Counted from the first letter of the stretch, positions 36,647 through 46,750 are shown. The stretch is DNA of 64,000 nt from Opitutaceae bacterium TAV5 (GCA_000242935.3 CP007053.1:1612001-1676000); one strand, 5' to 3'. Made by a program: numbers and translations. The notes: generated by a model from the sequence alone, not told the origin.

Positions 36647-39121
36647 ATGAGCATCCGCATCCACGAACTCGCAAAAAAAATCGGCATGGAAAACAAGGCC
36701 CTGCTCGCCTTGCTGAAGGAGCGCAACTTTGACGTGAAGAGCGTCTCGAGCACCGTCGACAATATCAATGCCGAGGCCCTCGTTGAGGAATTTGCCGCCA
36801 CCGCTCCCGCCGAAGGCACCGCCGCTGCCGGCGACGCCACGGCCGACCAGCCCGACGAGTCTGCCGCGACCTCCGCCGAACCGCTCCCGCCGCAAGGTTT
36901 CGTCACCCGCCTGCCTGCCGGCGTCATGGTCAAGAGCGCCGAGGACGTCGTTCGTGAAAGAGCCGAAAAAGCAGCCGCGGCCGAGGCCGCTGCCGCCGAG
37001 GCCCGCGCCGCCGCCAATCCTCCTCCGGCCCCTGCCAGCGCACCGGCCGTTTCCACACCTCCCCCCCCGCCCGCTCCGGCTCCGGTTCCGGCTCAGGCCC
37101 GCGTGAGCGCTCCTCCGCCGCCACCGGCGGCCCGTGCCGCCAGCGCTCCGCCCCCCCCGCCCGCTCCCGTTTCCCGTCCGTCCAGCCTGCCGCCGCTCTC
37201 CGTGCCGCCTCGTCCGGCCACCGCCGGTGCTCCGCCCCCGACCCCGTCCTTCTCCACATCGACCACGCCGCCCATCCCGCCGGTTCCCCCGTCGCAGACG
37301 GCCACCATCACCAACGAGGGCGACATCCCCATCATCCACCTGAAGCCGCCGATCATCGTGCGCGACTTCGCCACCGCGCTCGGCATGAAGCCCTTCAAGC
37401 TCATCTCCGAACTGATGGAAATGGGCATCTTCGCCTCGATGAACCAGACCATCGAGGACGCCGTCGCCACCCGCGTCGCCGAGAAACACGGCTTCCTTCT
37501 CGAAATCAAGCACCGCGAAATCCCTGTCCCCGTCACCCCCAAGGACAAGGAAGCCGAGAAAAAGCGCCGCGCCAAGGAAGCCCAGGAACGCGAACTCGCC
37601 AATCTCGCCCCGCGCCCGCCTGTCGTCTGCATCCTCGGCCATGTTGACCATGGCAAGACCTCCCTCCTCGACGCCATCCGCAAGGCCGACGTCGCCAAGG
37701 GCGAAGCCGGCGGCATCACCCAGCACATCGGCGCCTACCAGATCGAGCACGCCGGCAAAAAAATCACCTTCCTCGACACGCCCGGCCACGCCGCCTTCCA
37801 GAAAATGCGCGCCCGCGGCGCCGCCGTCACCGACATCGCCGTCCTCGTCGTCGCCGCCGACGACGGCTTCATGCCGCAGACCGACGAAGCCCTCAAGCAC
37901 GCGCAGGACGCCGGCGTCTCGCTCATGGTCGCCGTCAACAAGATGGACGTCAAAGGCGCCAACCTCGAACGCGTGAAGCAGATGATGCAGGAGCGCAACA
38001 TCGCCCCGGAAGACTGGGGAGGCGAGACGATCACCGTGCCTGTCTCCGCCGTCAAAGGCACCGGCATCCCCGACCTGCTCGACATGATCCTGCTCCAGGC
38101 CGAAGTCCTCGAACTCAAGGCCAACCCCAAGGCCGAGGCCAGCGGTGTCATCATCGAATCGCAGATCGACATCGGGCGCGGTCCCCTCGCCACGGTCATC
38201 GTCCAGCGCGGCACGCTCAAGGTCGGCGACTCCCTCGTCTGCGGTCCCGTCTGGGCCAAGGTCCGGGCTCTCTTTGACGACCAGGGCAACAGCATCAAGC
38301 AGGCCCTGCCCTCCACGCCCGTTCGCGTCATCGGCTGGAACGGCGCGCCCGACAGCGGCTCCGCCTTCAGGACCGTCAAGAACGCCCGCGAAGCCGAAAA
38401 TCTCGCCGAGGAAGAACAGCATCGCATCCGCCAGACGGCCGCCACCGCCGCCTCCGCTCCCAAGGACGTTTCCCTCGACAACCTCTTCCAGAACATCGCC
38501 GCCACCCAGGAGAAAGTTCTCAAGCTCATCATCAAGACCGATGTCTTCGGCTCCACCGAAGCCGTCCGCAACGTCCTCGAAGGCATCAAGACGAACAAGG
38601 TCTCGCTCGAGATCGTGGCCGACGAGGTCGGCCTCATTTCCAAGACCGACGTCCTCATGGCCAGCGCCGCCGGCGCCGTCATCATCGGCTTCAACACGAA
38701 GCTCGAAAACGGCGTCACCCCGCTCGCCAAGCATCACGGCGTACGCATCGAGACCTACGGCATCATCTACGAACTCGCCGACAAGGTGCGGGACATGATG
38801 GCCGACCTGCTCGAACCCGACCTCAAGGAAGTCAAGCTCGGCGCCGCCGAGATCCGCGCCACCTTCCCGCTGGCCAAGGGATTTGTCGCCGGTTGTCTCG
38901 TCACCGAAGGCAAGATCACCCGCAACGCCGCCGCGCGCGTCCGTCGCAAGAAGGACGTCGTTTACGAAGGCAAGGTCGCCATGCTCAAACGCTTCAAGGA
39001 CGACGCCAACGAAGTGCGCGCCGGCCTCGAGTGCGGTATCAAGCTCGACGACTTCAGCGGCTACGCAATCGGCGACGTCATCGAAGTCTACGAAGTCCAG
39101 AAAGTCAGAGCGTCGCTCTGA
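36647..39121 (+). CDS. infB: Translation initiation factor IF-2
   Basis: 824 residues. The N-terminal IF2N motif ([31 protein letters not shown]) is followed by a Pro/Ala-rich unstructured linker at about residues 120-220. The G domain carries [20 protein letters not shown] and NKMD, and domains II-IV follow. It brings fMet-tRNA to the 30S subunit. The poly-proline linker replaces the charged repeats usual in enterobacteria. Confidence 0.98.
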   Translation: MSIRIHELAKKIGMENKALLALLKERNFDVKSVSSTVDNINAEALVEEFAATAPAEGTAAAGDATADQPDESAATSAEPLPPQGFVTRLPAGVMVKSAEDVVRERAEKAAAAEAAAAEARAAANPPPAPASAPAVSTPPPPPAPAPVPAQARVSAPPPPPAARAASAPPPPPAPVSRPSSLPPLSVPPRPATAGAPPPTPSFSTSTTPPIPPVPPSQTATITNEGDIPIIHLKPPIIVRDFATALGMKPFKLISELMEMGIFASMNQTIEDAVATRVAEKHGFLLEIKHREIPVPVTPKDKEAEKKRRAKEAQERELANLAPRPPVVCILGHVDHGKTSLLDAIRKADVAKGEAGGITQHIGAYQIEHAGKKITFLDTPGHAAFQKMRARGAAVTDIAVLVVAADDGFMPQTDEALKHAQDAGVSLMVAVNKMDVKGANLERVKQMMQERNIAPEDWGGETITVPVSAVKGTGIPDLLDMILLQAEVLELKANPKAEASGVIIESQIDIGRGPLATVIVQRGTLKVGDSLVCGPVWAKVRALFDDQGNSIKQALPSTPVRVIGWNGAPDSGSAFRTVKNAREAENLAEEEQHRIRQTAATAASAPKDVSLDNLFQNIAATQEKVLKLIIKTDVFGSTEAVRNVLEGIKTNKVSLEIVADEVGLISKTDVLMASAAGAVIIGFNTKLENGVTPLAKHHGVRIETYGIIYELADKVRDMMADLLEPDLKEVKLGAAEIRATFPLAKGFVAGCLVTEGKITRNAAARVRRKKDVVYEGKVAMLKRFKDDANEVRAGLECGIKLDDFSGYAIGDVIEVYEVQKVRASL

Positions 39122-39123
39122 CC

Positions 39124-39216
39124 AATTAAGAATTAATAATTAAGAATTAAAAGACCCAAACCCGGGCAATCGACCCTGTATTCAATTCTTAATTTTTAAC
39201 TATTAATTCTTAATTT
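39124..39216. repeat. Inverted 'AATTAA' phrase repeat between infB and rbfA
   Basis: The left arm 39124-39152 (AATTAAGAATTAATAATTAA..) and right arm 39182-39216 are complementary. This AT-only element stands out in a genome of high GC. It sits in the 104-base spacer between infB and rbfA and would form a hairpin in the operon mRNA. Confidence 0.8.
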
Positions 39217-39225
39217 CCACCAGTC

Positions 39226-39591
39226 ATGTCCACCCGCCAACTCCGCGTCAACGAGCTCATCCAGCGCGAGCTGAGCGCCATCCTTCGCAAACGCTACCAG
39301 GAGGAGGCCGCGCTGATCACCATCACCGGCGTTGCCGTCACGCCCGACACCCGCGAAGGCAAGGTCTTCGTGGCCGTCACCGGTGACGACGATCTCGCCA
39401 CGCAAAAACTCCGCTGGCTGCGCAAGCACGCGCAGGAACTCCGCTTCGAGCTCGGCCGCACCATTATCCTCAAGCACATGCCGGTGCTCGCGTACGAATT
39501 CGACACCGCGACCGAACGCGGCAACCGCATCCTCGACCTCCTCGACCGGCTCGCCGAAGAGGAAAAACGCAAGACCCCGCCGTCCGCCTGA
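39226..39591 (+). CDS. rbfA: Ribosome-binding factor A
   Basis: 121 residues. STRQLRVNELIQRELSAILRKRY begins the KH-like fold, and ITGVAVTPDTREGKVFVAVTGDDDLATQKLRWLRKHAQELRFELGRTIILKHMPVLAYEFDTATERGNRILDLLDRL covers the rest, including the family's F-x-x-D-x(n)-G-x-R-I-x-x-L-L end. It acts in 30S maturation. It follows infB in the conserved order. Confidence 0.95.
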   Translation: MSTRQLRVNELIQRELSAILRKRYQEEAALITITGVAVTPDTREGKVFVAVTGDDDLATQKLRWLRKHAQELRFELGRTIILKHMPVLAYEFDTATERGNRILDLLDRLAEEEKRKTPPSA

Positions 39592-39595
39592 GTGG

Positions 39596-39665
39596 CACGG
39601 ACACCGTGCCCATGATTCCCACGCGGCACGGGCTTCCAGCCCGTGTGACGACGCGAAGCGTCGCC
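39596..39665. repeat. CACGGGC-type palindrome cluster
   Basis: GGCACGG..CCGTGCC is followed by the 19-mer CACGGGCTTCCAGCCCGTG (39627-39645) and ACGCGAAGCGTCGCC. The 19-mer is the exact reverse complement of 5075-5093. It lies in the 220-base spacer between rbfA and the DHH gene. Confidence 0.8.
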
Positions 39666-39812
39666 CGGCCTCGTTCCGTTGAACGCCCGCTCCTCAACGT
39701 TTAATGTTCGACAGCGATGCGGCGACGCCCACCTCTTCTGCGGGCGAATGGCCGGAAAAAGCCCGTGCCACTCTTTTCCTCCGCACACATTCCGCCTTTC
39801 ATTACTTCGACG

Positions 39813-40850
39813 ATGCACTTCCCGCGCCTCTCCCCCCTCTTTGCCGCCCTCCTCGCCGACCTCGACCGCGCGCCGGAAACCCCGCTCGTCGTCATCGGCC
39901 ACGCCCGCCCCGACGGTGACTGCATCGGCTCCCAGGCCGCGCTCGCCCGCGTACTCCTCGCCCGCGGCTTCGACACGATCTGCGCCAACCCTGACCCGGT
40001 GCCACGCCGCGTCCTCTTCGCCTCCGGCGAACTCCCGTTTCTCCGGTACGACGACCTCGATGCCGACGCCGCCCGTATCGGCGGCGAGCGTACCGCCCTC
40101 TTCGTCGATTGCGCCGGCCCCGACCGCGCCGGCCCCCGCTTTCAGGCCCGGTACCCGACGCCTGCGGCCAACATCGACCACCACCTTTCCAACCCCGGCT
40201 TCGCCCTCCACAACATCGTGGACAACGCTGCGGCCGCCGCCTGCGAAATCCTCGCCGGCCTCTTCCTCGACAACAATCTGCCGATCGACGCCCTTACCGC
40301 CCAGGCGCTCTACACCGGCATTTCGACCGATACCGGCCAGTTCCGTTTCCCCGCCACCACGGCCCGCACCTTCACCCTTGCGGCCGAGCTCGTCAGCCGT
40401 GGCGCCGATCCCGCCGCCGCCGGTTACCAGCTCTACGAACGCGAGACCTTCGCCAGCCTCCAGCTCAAACGGCATTTCCTCGATTCGCTCCAGCTCGAAT
40501 GCGACGGACGCGCCTGTATCGGTTTTCTCCCCGACGGCGTTTTCGAAAAACTCGGCGCCAGCCCCGAGGACACCGAAGGCCTGGTGGACAACGCCCGCTG
40601 TATCGAAGGCGTGGATATCGGCGCCCTGATCGAGGAGCGCCCCGACAGCATCAAGGCCAGCCTCCGCGCCAAGGACGCCCGTTACCGGGTGGACCGCATC
40701 GCCGCGCAATTCGGCGGCGGCGGCCACGCCTGCGCTGCCGGCCTCAACCTGAAAGGCGACGCCCGCCCCGCGCTCGCCGATTTCCGCAAGGCCCTCGTCG
40801 CCGCCATCGCCGCGCAGTTTGCCGCCGTGGAGCGAAATCCGACGGACTGA
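39813..40850 (+). CDS. DHH family phosphoesterase, NrnA-like (nanoRNase/pAp phosphatase)
   Basis: 345 residues from the ATG at 39813; the frame is open upstream but is not family sequence. DHH motifs are VVIGHARPDGDCIGSQAA, FVDCAGPDRAG, NIDHHLSN and GISTDTGQF. The C-terminal DHHA1 domain ends RIAAQFGGGGHACAAGLNL. Relatives degrade very short RNAs and pAp. This gene commonly sits between rbfA and truB, but here truB is 21.7 kb away. Confidence 0.9.
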   Translation: MHFPRLSPLFAALLADLDRAPETPLVVIGHARPDGDCIGSQAALARVLLARGFDTICANPDPVPRRVLFASGELPFLRYDDLDADAARIGGERTALFVDCAGPDRAGPRFQARYPTPAANIDHHLSNPGFALHNIVDNAAAAACEILAGLFLDNNLPIDALTAQALYTGISTDTGQFRFPATTARTFTLAAELVSRGADPAAAGYQLYERETFASLQLKRHFLDSLQLECDGRACIGFLPDGVFEKLGASPEDTEGLVDNARCIEGVDIGALIEERPDSIKASLRAKDARYRVDRIAAQFGGGGHACAAGLNLKGDARPALADFRKALVAAIAAQFAAVERNPTD

Positions 40851-40863
40851 CGGCCCGCCGGGC

Positions 40864-41020
40864 TCATGAACGCCGCAAAACCCTCCTGCTGCCCGCGCGC
40901 AGGGTTTGTCCGGCAACCCACAATCCGCTGACCAGCGTGCTGTGCGCCTGCACCGGCACGCCGCGTTCCCCCCGGTGCATCATCCCGATCAGCATGTCCA
41001 CCGCCGTCGCGTCCTGTCGC
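40864..41020 (-). pseudogene. 3' remnant of a LacI-family regulator gene
   Basis: The minus strand encodes RQDATAVDMLIGMMHRGERG, then VPVQAHSTLVSGLWVAGQTL and a stop. It aligns with the C-termini of the two intact LacI proteins in the window (ATAVDVVIEEMHHNHLGVP and TSVDLVIEQLENNECGLP). Nothing upstream in this frame is LacI-like, and the frame runs into the promoter of the intact LacI gene. It is therefore a truncated leftover, lying 13 bases after the DHH gene. Confidence 0.75.
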
Positions 41021-41091
41021 GTGTTTTGTTGGAGAGCAGACGAAAGTTTTAGACTTGGCCTGACGCACAGGGAGCCCTGCTTTATCCGTAA

Positions 41092-42123
41092 ATGGAACTG
41101 CCAGGCATAACCATGCGTGATGTGGCAAACGCAGCCAAGGTCAGCGCAATGACGGTCTCGCTGGCCCTGCGCAACCACCCCAGCATCCCCGACCGGACAC
41201 GACAGCGCATCCGGACACTCGCCGAGTCCCTCGGCTACCGTCCCAATCCCCTGGTCGCCACGCTGATGACTGAATTGCGCACCAAGAAGCGGCGGGGCGC
41301 CGCCGCCACCATTGCCTACGTCACTCGCGACATGCCGGTTCATACGTGGGTGCAAACCACGACCCACGCGAAATTTTTCCTCGGCGCGCAGAAGCGGGCC
41401 AAATCCCTCGGCTACCGCCTGGAAAAATTCAACCTGGCGGAGAAAGGCATGACCGCCGAACGCATGGCCGGCATCCTCTGGCAGCGCAACATACGCGGGA
41501 TCGTTCTTGCGCCCGCCCCCGTGCTCACCCGCACGGAGGAAACCTGCTGGCAGCAATTCGCGACGGTACTCCTGGGCTTTTCGATCACCGGCCTGAAAGG
41601 ACACCGGGTGGCCAACCACCATGCGCGCACCATGATGCGCGTGCTCACGGAATTGCATCGCTGCGACTACCGCCGCTTCGGAATCGTATTGCACGAACGC
41701 GAAAACCCCCGCGTGGACTGGAGTTGGCTGGCGGGTTACGATGTCTTTTTCCGTCAGGACGAAAAGTGCCATCCCATTCCCGTCCTCTCGTGGAATTCGC
41801 AAGGTGACTTCGACCAGTGGTTTCGCCGCTGGCGGCCTGATGCCATCGCCACGTTCGACACCTGCGTGGCGGACTGGCTTCGCCAACTCGGATGCGACGT
41901 TCCCAGCGAAGTCGGTGTGGCGCACCTGAGCCTGCACCCCGAGGAATGCGAGTTCTCGGGCACCGACCAGCATTGCGAAGTGATCGGCGCCACCGCTGTG
42001 GACGTAGTGATCGAGGAAATGCACCACAACCACCTCGGCGTTCCCCGTCATCCTAAAACCGTTTTGATCGAAAGCGACTGGATCGCCGGCGCCACCACCC
42101 GGCCGCCGGCAGACCCGCCGTAG
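41092..42123 (+). CDS. LacI family transcriptional regulator (module 1)
   Basis: 343 residues. The N-terminal helix-turn-helix MRDVANAAKVSAMTVSLALRNHPSIPDRTRQRIRTLAESLGYRPNP is a clear LacI head with hinge. The effector part resembles the divergent LacI/GalR proteins common in Opitutaceae, ending ATAVDVVIEEMHHNHLGVPRH. It lies directly upstream of a PEP-CTERM/pilin/polysaccharide-lyase-like/transporter set and should sense the released sugar. It is a same-length relative of the regulator at 55219. Confidence 0.92.
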   Translation: MELPGITMRDVANAAKVSAMTVSLALRNHPSIPDRTRQRIRTLAESLGYRPNPLVATLMTELRTKKRRGAAATIAYVTRDMPVHTWVQTTTHAKFFLGAQKRAKSLGYRLEKFNLAEKGMTAERMAGILWQRNIRGIVLAPAPVLTRTEETCWQQFATVLLGFSITGLKGHRVANHHARTMMRVLTELHRCDYRRFGIVLHERENPRVDWSWLAGYDVFFRQDEKCHPIPVLSWNSQGDFDQWFRRWRPDAIATFDTCVADWLRQLGCDVPSEVGVAHLSLHPEECEFSGTDQHCEVIGATAVDVVIEEMHHNHLGVPRHPKTVLIESDWIAGATTRPPADPP

Positions 42124-42172
42124 CACCCGCTGCAACCTCCCCCTCCCCCCTCGAAAGCATGCGGTCTGGCGA

Positions 42173-42202
42173 GCGCGTTACTTTACGATGAAAGCAACGC
42201 GC
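42173..42202. promoter_or_regulatory. Palindrome upstream of module 1, probable LacI operator
   Basis: GCGCGTTACTTTA at 42173-42185 and its near-complement (AAAG-C-AACGCGC) ending at 42202 form a 30-base interrupted palindrome. It lies between the LacI stop and the PEP-CTERM gene, 78 bases before its ATG. Confidence 0.6.
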
Positions 42203-42279
42203 CGTTTTACACTCTGCCCGCGTCCCGCAGATTCAGGCCAAGCCACTTGGTCCAACCCATGAAACACCCTGCGAACTCT

Positions 42280-43113
42280 ATGAAAACACATCGCCAACCC
42301 AACCTGCGCCGCGCCGTCGTTGTCGCGTTTTTCGCTCTCACCGCCGCCTTCGCCCACGATTCCCGCGCCGCGCTCATCGCAGGCGACAACTTCGACACCT
42401 ACGAAAACGGACGCCTCCAGACCGTCTCCGGTGGAACATCTGTCTGGACATCCAGCACAACCACTCTGGTTGCCAGCGCCACAGGTGTCGCCCACTCCGG
42501 CACAAAATACGTCGAACTCGGAACCACCGCCGCCGAAATATCAGCCTCCCGCACCTTTTCGGGCGTCCCCGTCACCGGCACTTACTGGGTGCAATTCTCC
42601 GTCCAAGCCAACTTCACAAACACAGACCTGAATTCGACCAACCGTCCGCAAATTCGCTTCGGTGACGGCACCAACAATATCGTCACCATCCTGTTCCGTG
42701 ATGACCTCGACGTATTCAGGGTCGCTTATGTGCCCACTGTCGGTGACGCGACCACCAACATTGACACCAGGACCGCCAGCATCGGCACCGACATCAAATA
42801 CACCGACAATCAATGGCATACCTTCACCTTTGGAATCGATCTGACCAACCAAACCGCCTCCATCTATCTTGATGGCCAAACCGTTATATCCAGCTTCACA
42901 TTTTCAGGTTACGGAACGACCTTCCGCAAATTCGACATTCGCAGCCTCATCCCCACGTCGGCTTCCGACGGTTCCTCCCTGCGTATCGATAGTATCGGTT
43001 TCTACGATACAAACCCTCTCTCTACCGTGCCCGAAGCCTCCACCTGGGCCGCGTTCGCCGGCCTCGTTGCGCTTGCCCTCGGCCTCTTCGCCCGCCGCCA
43101 TCGCAGGGCATGA
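42280..43113 (+). CDS. PEP-CTERM protein with jelly-roll (LamG/concanavalin-like) body
   Basis: 277 residues from the ATG at 42280; another ATG lies at 42259. Signal peptide RRAVVVAFFALTAAFAHDSRAA. The body GDNFDTYENGRLQTVSGGTSVWTSSTTTL..QWHTFTFGIDLTNQTASIYLDGQTV is a beta-sandwich of the LamG/concanavalin type that often binds glycans. The C-terminus VPEASTWAAFAGLVALALGLFARRHRRA is a PEP-CTERM anchor. It heads the module-1 operon and is probably a surface carbohydrate-binding protein. Confidence 0.82.
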   Translation: MKTHRQPNLRRAVVVAFFALTAAFAHDSRAALIAGDNFDTYENGRLQTVSGGTSVWTSSTTTLVASATGVAHSGTKYVELGTTAAEISASRTFSGVPVTGTYWVQFSVQANFTNTDLNSTNRPQIRFGDGTNNIVTILFRDDLDVFRVAYVPTVGDATTNIDTRTASIGTDIKYTDNQWHTFTFGIDLTNQTASIYLDGQTVISSFTFSGYGTTFRKFDIRSLIPTSASDGSSLRIDSIGFYDTNPLSTVPEASTWAAFAGLVALALGLFARRHRRA

Positions 43114-43166
43114 CGCCTGCGACCGTCTCCCCTGGCTAACCCCGTCCCTAGTCCCCCCCTCACGCC

Positions 43167-43943
43167 ATGAACACCCGCGCTGGCATCCGCCGTCGTATCC
43201 ACTCCGGCTTTACACTTGTCGAACTCCTCACCGTGGTCGCCATCATCGGCATCCTCGCCGCGATCATGATCCCGGTCGTCGGCAAAGTCCGCAAAAGCGC
43301 CATGAACGTCCGCTGCATCAGCAACCTCCGCGGACTCGGCGGAGCGCTGGCTGTCTTCACCGTTGAGAATAACAACAAGCTCCCCCCGCGAAACCTCGAA
43401 AAAGACATTCCCTACACCGACGCCAACCCCTCCAAATCCCTCCGTTTCTGGACCTCGCGCCTTTACCGCCACGGCATCCTCAAAGACCGCAACGCCTTTT
43501 ATTGCCCGGCGGCTTTCCCTACGCGCGACTCCGAAGTTCCCGATTCCGAAAAAATCGAGGACACCGGCGGCCTCACCTACGGCATGCGGATGTGGATGCG
43601 CCCCGGCGGAAAATGGGGCACCGACCGCCACCTCGACACCCCCCTGACCGCCATCGAAAACCCGTCCGACTTTTTCCTCATCGCAGACAGCATCTGGCTC
43701 GACAAATCCAACACCAACGGACGCCCCACCCAAGGCTACGGCATCAATCCCACGCCCAACTCCACCGCCAATCAACGCATCCACCGCCGCCACTCCAACC
43801 GCGCCAACACCCTCTTCGCCGACTTCCACGTCTCCGCCAAGGACGACGCCTATTTCACCAAACACATTCCCGAGACTCAGGCCGCCTACATGAACAGCGA
43901 CTGCTACTTCACCACCCTCGGCGAAACCGAAACCTTCGAATAG
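43167..43943 (+). CDS. Prepilin-type protein (type II secretion pseudopilin-like), module 1
   Basis: 258 residues. The N-terminus [31 protein letters not shown] is a type IV prepilin signal: cleavage after Gly, Glu at +5, then a hydrophobic stalk. The globular part (CISNLRGLGGALAVFTVENNNKLPPRNL.., HRRHSNRANTLFADFHVSA) follows the large-headed pattern of planctomycete/verrucomicrobial proteins. It lacks its own assembly genes here. It lies between the PEP-CTERM gene and a secreted enzyme. Confidence 0.88.
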   Translation: MNTRAGIRRRIHSGFTLVELLTVVAIIGILAAIMIPVVGKVRKSAMNVRCISNLRGLGGALAVFTVENNNKLPPRNLEKDIPYTDANPSKSLRFWTSRLYRHGILKDRNAFYCPAAFPTRDSEVPDSEKIEDTGGLTYGMRMWMRPGGKWGTDRHLDTPLTAIENPSDFFLIADSIWLDKSNTNGRPTQGYGINPTPNSTANQRIHRRHSNRANTLFADFHVSAKDDAYFTKHIPETQAAYMNSDCYFTTLGETETFE

Positions 43944-43945
43944 CC

Positions 43946-46540
43946 ATGATCCCAACCCACGCCCTCACCGCGCGCCTGCGCCTTTTGGCCATCACACTCG
44001 CCACGATCTCACTCACAGGTGCATCCCTTGCCGGTTCCGTCGCGCTCAAGACGTATCTACCCGAAAACTACACCACGCCTGTTACCTTCAGCATCCCCTT
44101 CGCGCGCGGCGCCCTCGCCTCCACCGACGACGTCCACATTCAGGACGGCACGGCCACCCCGCCCCAGCAATGGCACGCCCTCAACCGCTGGCCGGACGGC
44201 TCCATTCAGTGGGCGCAAGTCACCTGCCCTCCCCCCCTCCCGTCTGATGCGACGCGAACGTTCGTGATTCGCAAAAACGCCCCCCTCCCTCCTGTTCCTT
44301 CCGCCCTCCGCCTCACGCGCACACCCGACGCCGGTCCGGTCGCCTCGCTTGAAATTCGCACCGGCGATTTCACCTTCGCGCTCGACCGCGCCACCGCCAC
44401 GGCACGGCTCGCCCTCGCCGACCACCCCGCGCTTACCTTTACCCTCTCGCAACTCACCACCGCTGACGGCGCCAGTCTCACCGCCCGCATCGACACCCTC
44501 GAAATCCTCGAAAGCGGCCCGCTGCGCACCGTCATCCGCACCACCGGCTTCCACCGTGGCGCGGGCGTCCCGCCCGCAGACGGCGGCAATGCCGTCGTCC
44601 CCGCCGGTTACGGACGTTTCGACATTCTCCTCACGCTGCACGCCGGAGCCACCCACGTTGAAATCGACCATGCCATTGCCCCGCTCAGCGAAGACCCTGC
44701 AAAGAACCGAGAACGCGAAATGCAACGCTTCCGTTCCGCCTGCATCCCCGTTCGTTTCGCACCCGCGTCCGCCAGCCGGACCACACTCCAGCTCACCACC
44801 GAATCCCGCCAACTCCTTCCCGGCCAGCGCCTCTTTCAGCACGAGGACAACGCCTATACCATCGAAGCCGCCCACGCCACCGGCGCCCGCGCCGAAGGCA
44901 TCCTCCTCGCCACGCCCGATTCCCCCTCCGCATCCGTCACAAGCACCGCCTACGCCACCGTCCGTGACTTCTGGCAACAATGGCCCAAAGCCTTCAGCGC
45001 CACCCCGGCAGGAGACGGCTTCGACATCGACCTCTTCCCCACCCTCACCCTCTCCTCCACCAATCCCTACGCCAGCCGCAAGGACGAACAAATCTGGTAT
45101 TACTACCTCCGCACCGGCGCCTACGAAGTCCGCCAAGGCGTGGAAAAATCCCATCGCCTCTTCATCGGCTGGGCACCCTCGCCCGATTCCGCACACACCA
45201 TTGCACGCGCCCTGCAAACCCTCCCGGTTGTCCTCCCTCCCCTCGACTACATCAACGCCACCCGAATCGACGACTCCATGCTGCCTCCCCTGAGCGGCGG
45301 ACTCTTCGACGATTGGGATCGCGCCTTCCTTGCCGCCACCCGTTCCTACTTCGACCAGCAAAAGGAAAACCGCTGGTATGGCTTGCTCAACTGGGGCGAC
45401 TGGTATGGCGAACGTCGATACAACTGGTGCAACCACGAATACGACCTCCCCGCCAACCTCTTTCGCCAGGCCCTCCGTTTCCAGGACCCGGAGATGTTTC
45501 GGGAAGCCGTCCGCCAGGCCACGCACCTGCGTGACATCGACATCATCAACCACCACGTCGATCCCGCTCGCGTCGGCCTCAAATGGAAACACTCCGTCGG
45601 GCACACCGGCGGCTACTATACGCCCGGCGCGGAGACCGACATGCACCTCCCCAACGGCGGACGCAAAGACGATGAATTTTTTCTCGGCAGAAGCACTCCC
45701 GGTCACATCCGCGTCACCAGTTTTTTTCTCAACCACCAACTCACCGGCGATCCCCGCGCCCTCGAAGCCGGTCGTAAAGTCACCGACCGCCTCCTCACCG
45801 ATCCCCTCGTCACCAATCCTCGCTACAAATACATCACTGCCCGCGAACCAGGCTGGACCCTCGTCAACCTCGCCGCCGCCTGGCGCGCCACGGCGGACGA
45901 CCGCTACCTTGCCGCCCTCAATCGCCTCGCCGACAACGTGCTCCTCAAGGCCGAAGGCCACGGCGTCTGGCTCCGTCCCCTGCGCGCCAACCAGACCGGC
46001 GGCGACGTCAAGACGGGCGAACTCTCCTTCATGGTCGCCTTCCAGACGGCCGGCATGATCGAGGCATGGAAACTCACGCACCGCGACGACATCCGCCAAA
46101 ACATCATCGCCGCCGCCCGCTACACTGCGGACAATCTCTACCGTCCCGAATACCGCGCCTTCGTGCACAGTCCCTCGCGCACGCGCACCCAGACTCCGCG
46201 CGCCGGCGGACTGGCTGGCAACAACCTTCGCTACATCATGGCCTATGCCTGCGCCCTCGATCCATCGCTCCTGCCCGCCTTCCGCGAACCCATCCTGGAT
46301 TCCTTCGCCTCCACCGTCGCCAACCGCCAGTGGGTCGGCACCAAACAGAATCCCGACCGTCCCTATCCGCACGACATCACCTCCGCCTTTTACTGGCTCA
46401 ATCCGGACCAGACCGTAATGAGCGCTCTCTTTGGCGACGACCTGCGCCAACATCGTGACGAAATCCTCAAACGCGCCGCGCCTGCTTCCGTCTTTCCACC
46501 CAACAGCGCCCGCTGGGAGGATGACCGGATCGGTGACTGA
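43946..46540 (+). CDS. Secreted PcRGLX/YetA-like polysaccharide-active protein
   Basis: 864 residues from the ATG at 43946, three bases after the pilin stop. Signal peptide LRLLAITLATISLTGASLAG. The N-terminal beta domain (PVTFSIPFARGALASTDDVHIQDGTATPPQQWHALNRWPDGSIQWAQV) is the RIFT-barrel of PcRGLX/YetA proteins. An alpha/alpha-toroid-like region follows (DWGDWYGERRYNWCNHEYDLPANLFRQALRF). The founding family member is a rhamnogalacturonan exolyase, so pectin-like polysaccharide is a guess. Catalytic residues cannot be assigned from sequence alone. Confidence 0.7.
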   Translation: MIPTHALTARLRLLAITLATISLTGASLAGSVALKTYLPENYTTPVTFSIPFARGALASTDDVHIQDGTATPPQQWHALNRWPDGSIQWAQVTCPPPLPSDATRTFVIRKNAPLPPVPSALRLTRTPDAGPVASLEIRTGDFTFALDRATATARLALADHPALTFTLSQLTTADGASLTARIDTLEILESGPLRTVIRTTGFHRGAGVPPADGGNAVVPAGYGRFDILLTLHAGATHVEIDHAIAPLSEDPAKNREREMQRFRSACIPVRFAPASASRTTLQLTTESRQLLPGQRLFQHEDNAYTIEAAHATGARAEGILLATPDSPSASVTSTAYATVRDFWQQWPKAFSATPAGDGFDIDLFPTLTLSSTNPYASRKDEQIWYYYLRTGAYEVRQGVEKSHRLFIGWAPSPDSAHTIARALQTLPVVLPPLDYINATRIDDSMLPPLSGGLFDDWDRAFLAATRSYFDQQKENRWYGLLNWGDWYGERRYNWCNHEYDLPANLFRQALRFQDPEMFREAVRQATHLRDIDIINHHVDPARVGLKWKHSVGHTGGYYTPGAETDMHLPNGGRKDDEFFLGRSTPGHIRVTSFFLNHQLTGDPRALEAGRKVTDRLLTDPLVTNPRYKYITAREPGWTLVNLAAAWRATADDRYLAALNRLADNVLLKAEGHGVWLRPLRANQTGGDVKTGELSFMVAFQTAGMIEAWKLTHRDDIRQNIIAAARYTADNLYRPEYRAFVHSPSRTRTQTPRAGGLAGNNLRYIMAYACALDPSLLPAFREPILDSFASTVANRQWVGTKQNPDRPYPHDITSAFYWLNPDQTVMSALFGDDLRQHRDEILKRAAPASVFPPNSARWEDDRIGD

Positions 46541-46639
46541 ACCCGCACCGGAACAAGGTCCAGGGGCCAGATTCTCTCCGCAGGCGTTTCCCGCCTCCGA
46601 AGTCCGCGCTGCCCTCGATCGCATCGAACAACCCGCGCC

Positions 46640-46750
46640 ACACGCAGGGGCTTCGCTTGCGAAGCCCGTGTATGCAGGACGCGGCATCAAATGACATGCG
46701 CGGGCGTCGCAAGCGACGCCCCTACCCGGCGGGCGGGACGCCCGCGCCAC
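46640..46750. repeat. Cluster of GC-rich palindromes
   Basis: Three palindromes in a row: GGGCTTCGCTTGCGAAGCCC (46648-46667), GGGCGTCGCAAGCGACGCCC (46702-46721) and GGCGGGC..GCCCGCGCC (about 46727-46748). The first shares 19 of 20 bases with 62297-62316. They fill the gap before the symporter gene. Confidence 0.8.

Noticed and set aside
42124-43166. Pilin and PEP-CTERM genes as parts of a complete type II secretion system
   Set aside because: No secretion ATPase, platform, secretin or prepilin peptidase gene is in the window.
46541-46640. Continuation of a small open frame after the PcRGLX-like gene as an extra gene
   Set aside because: No start signal or family similarity; it runs into the palindrome cluster.
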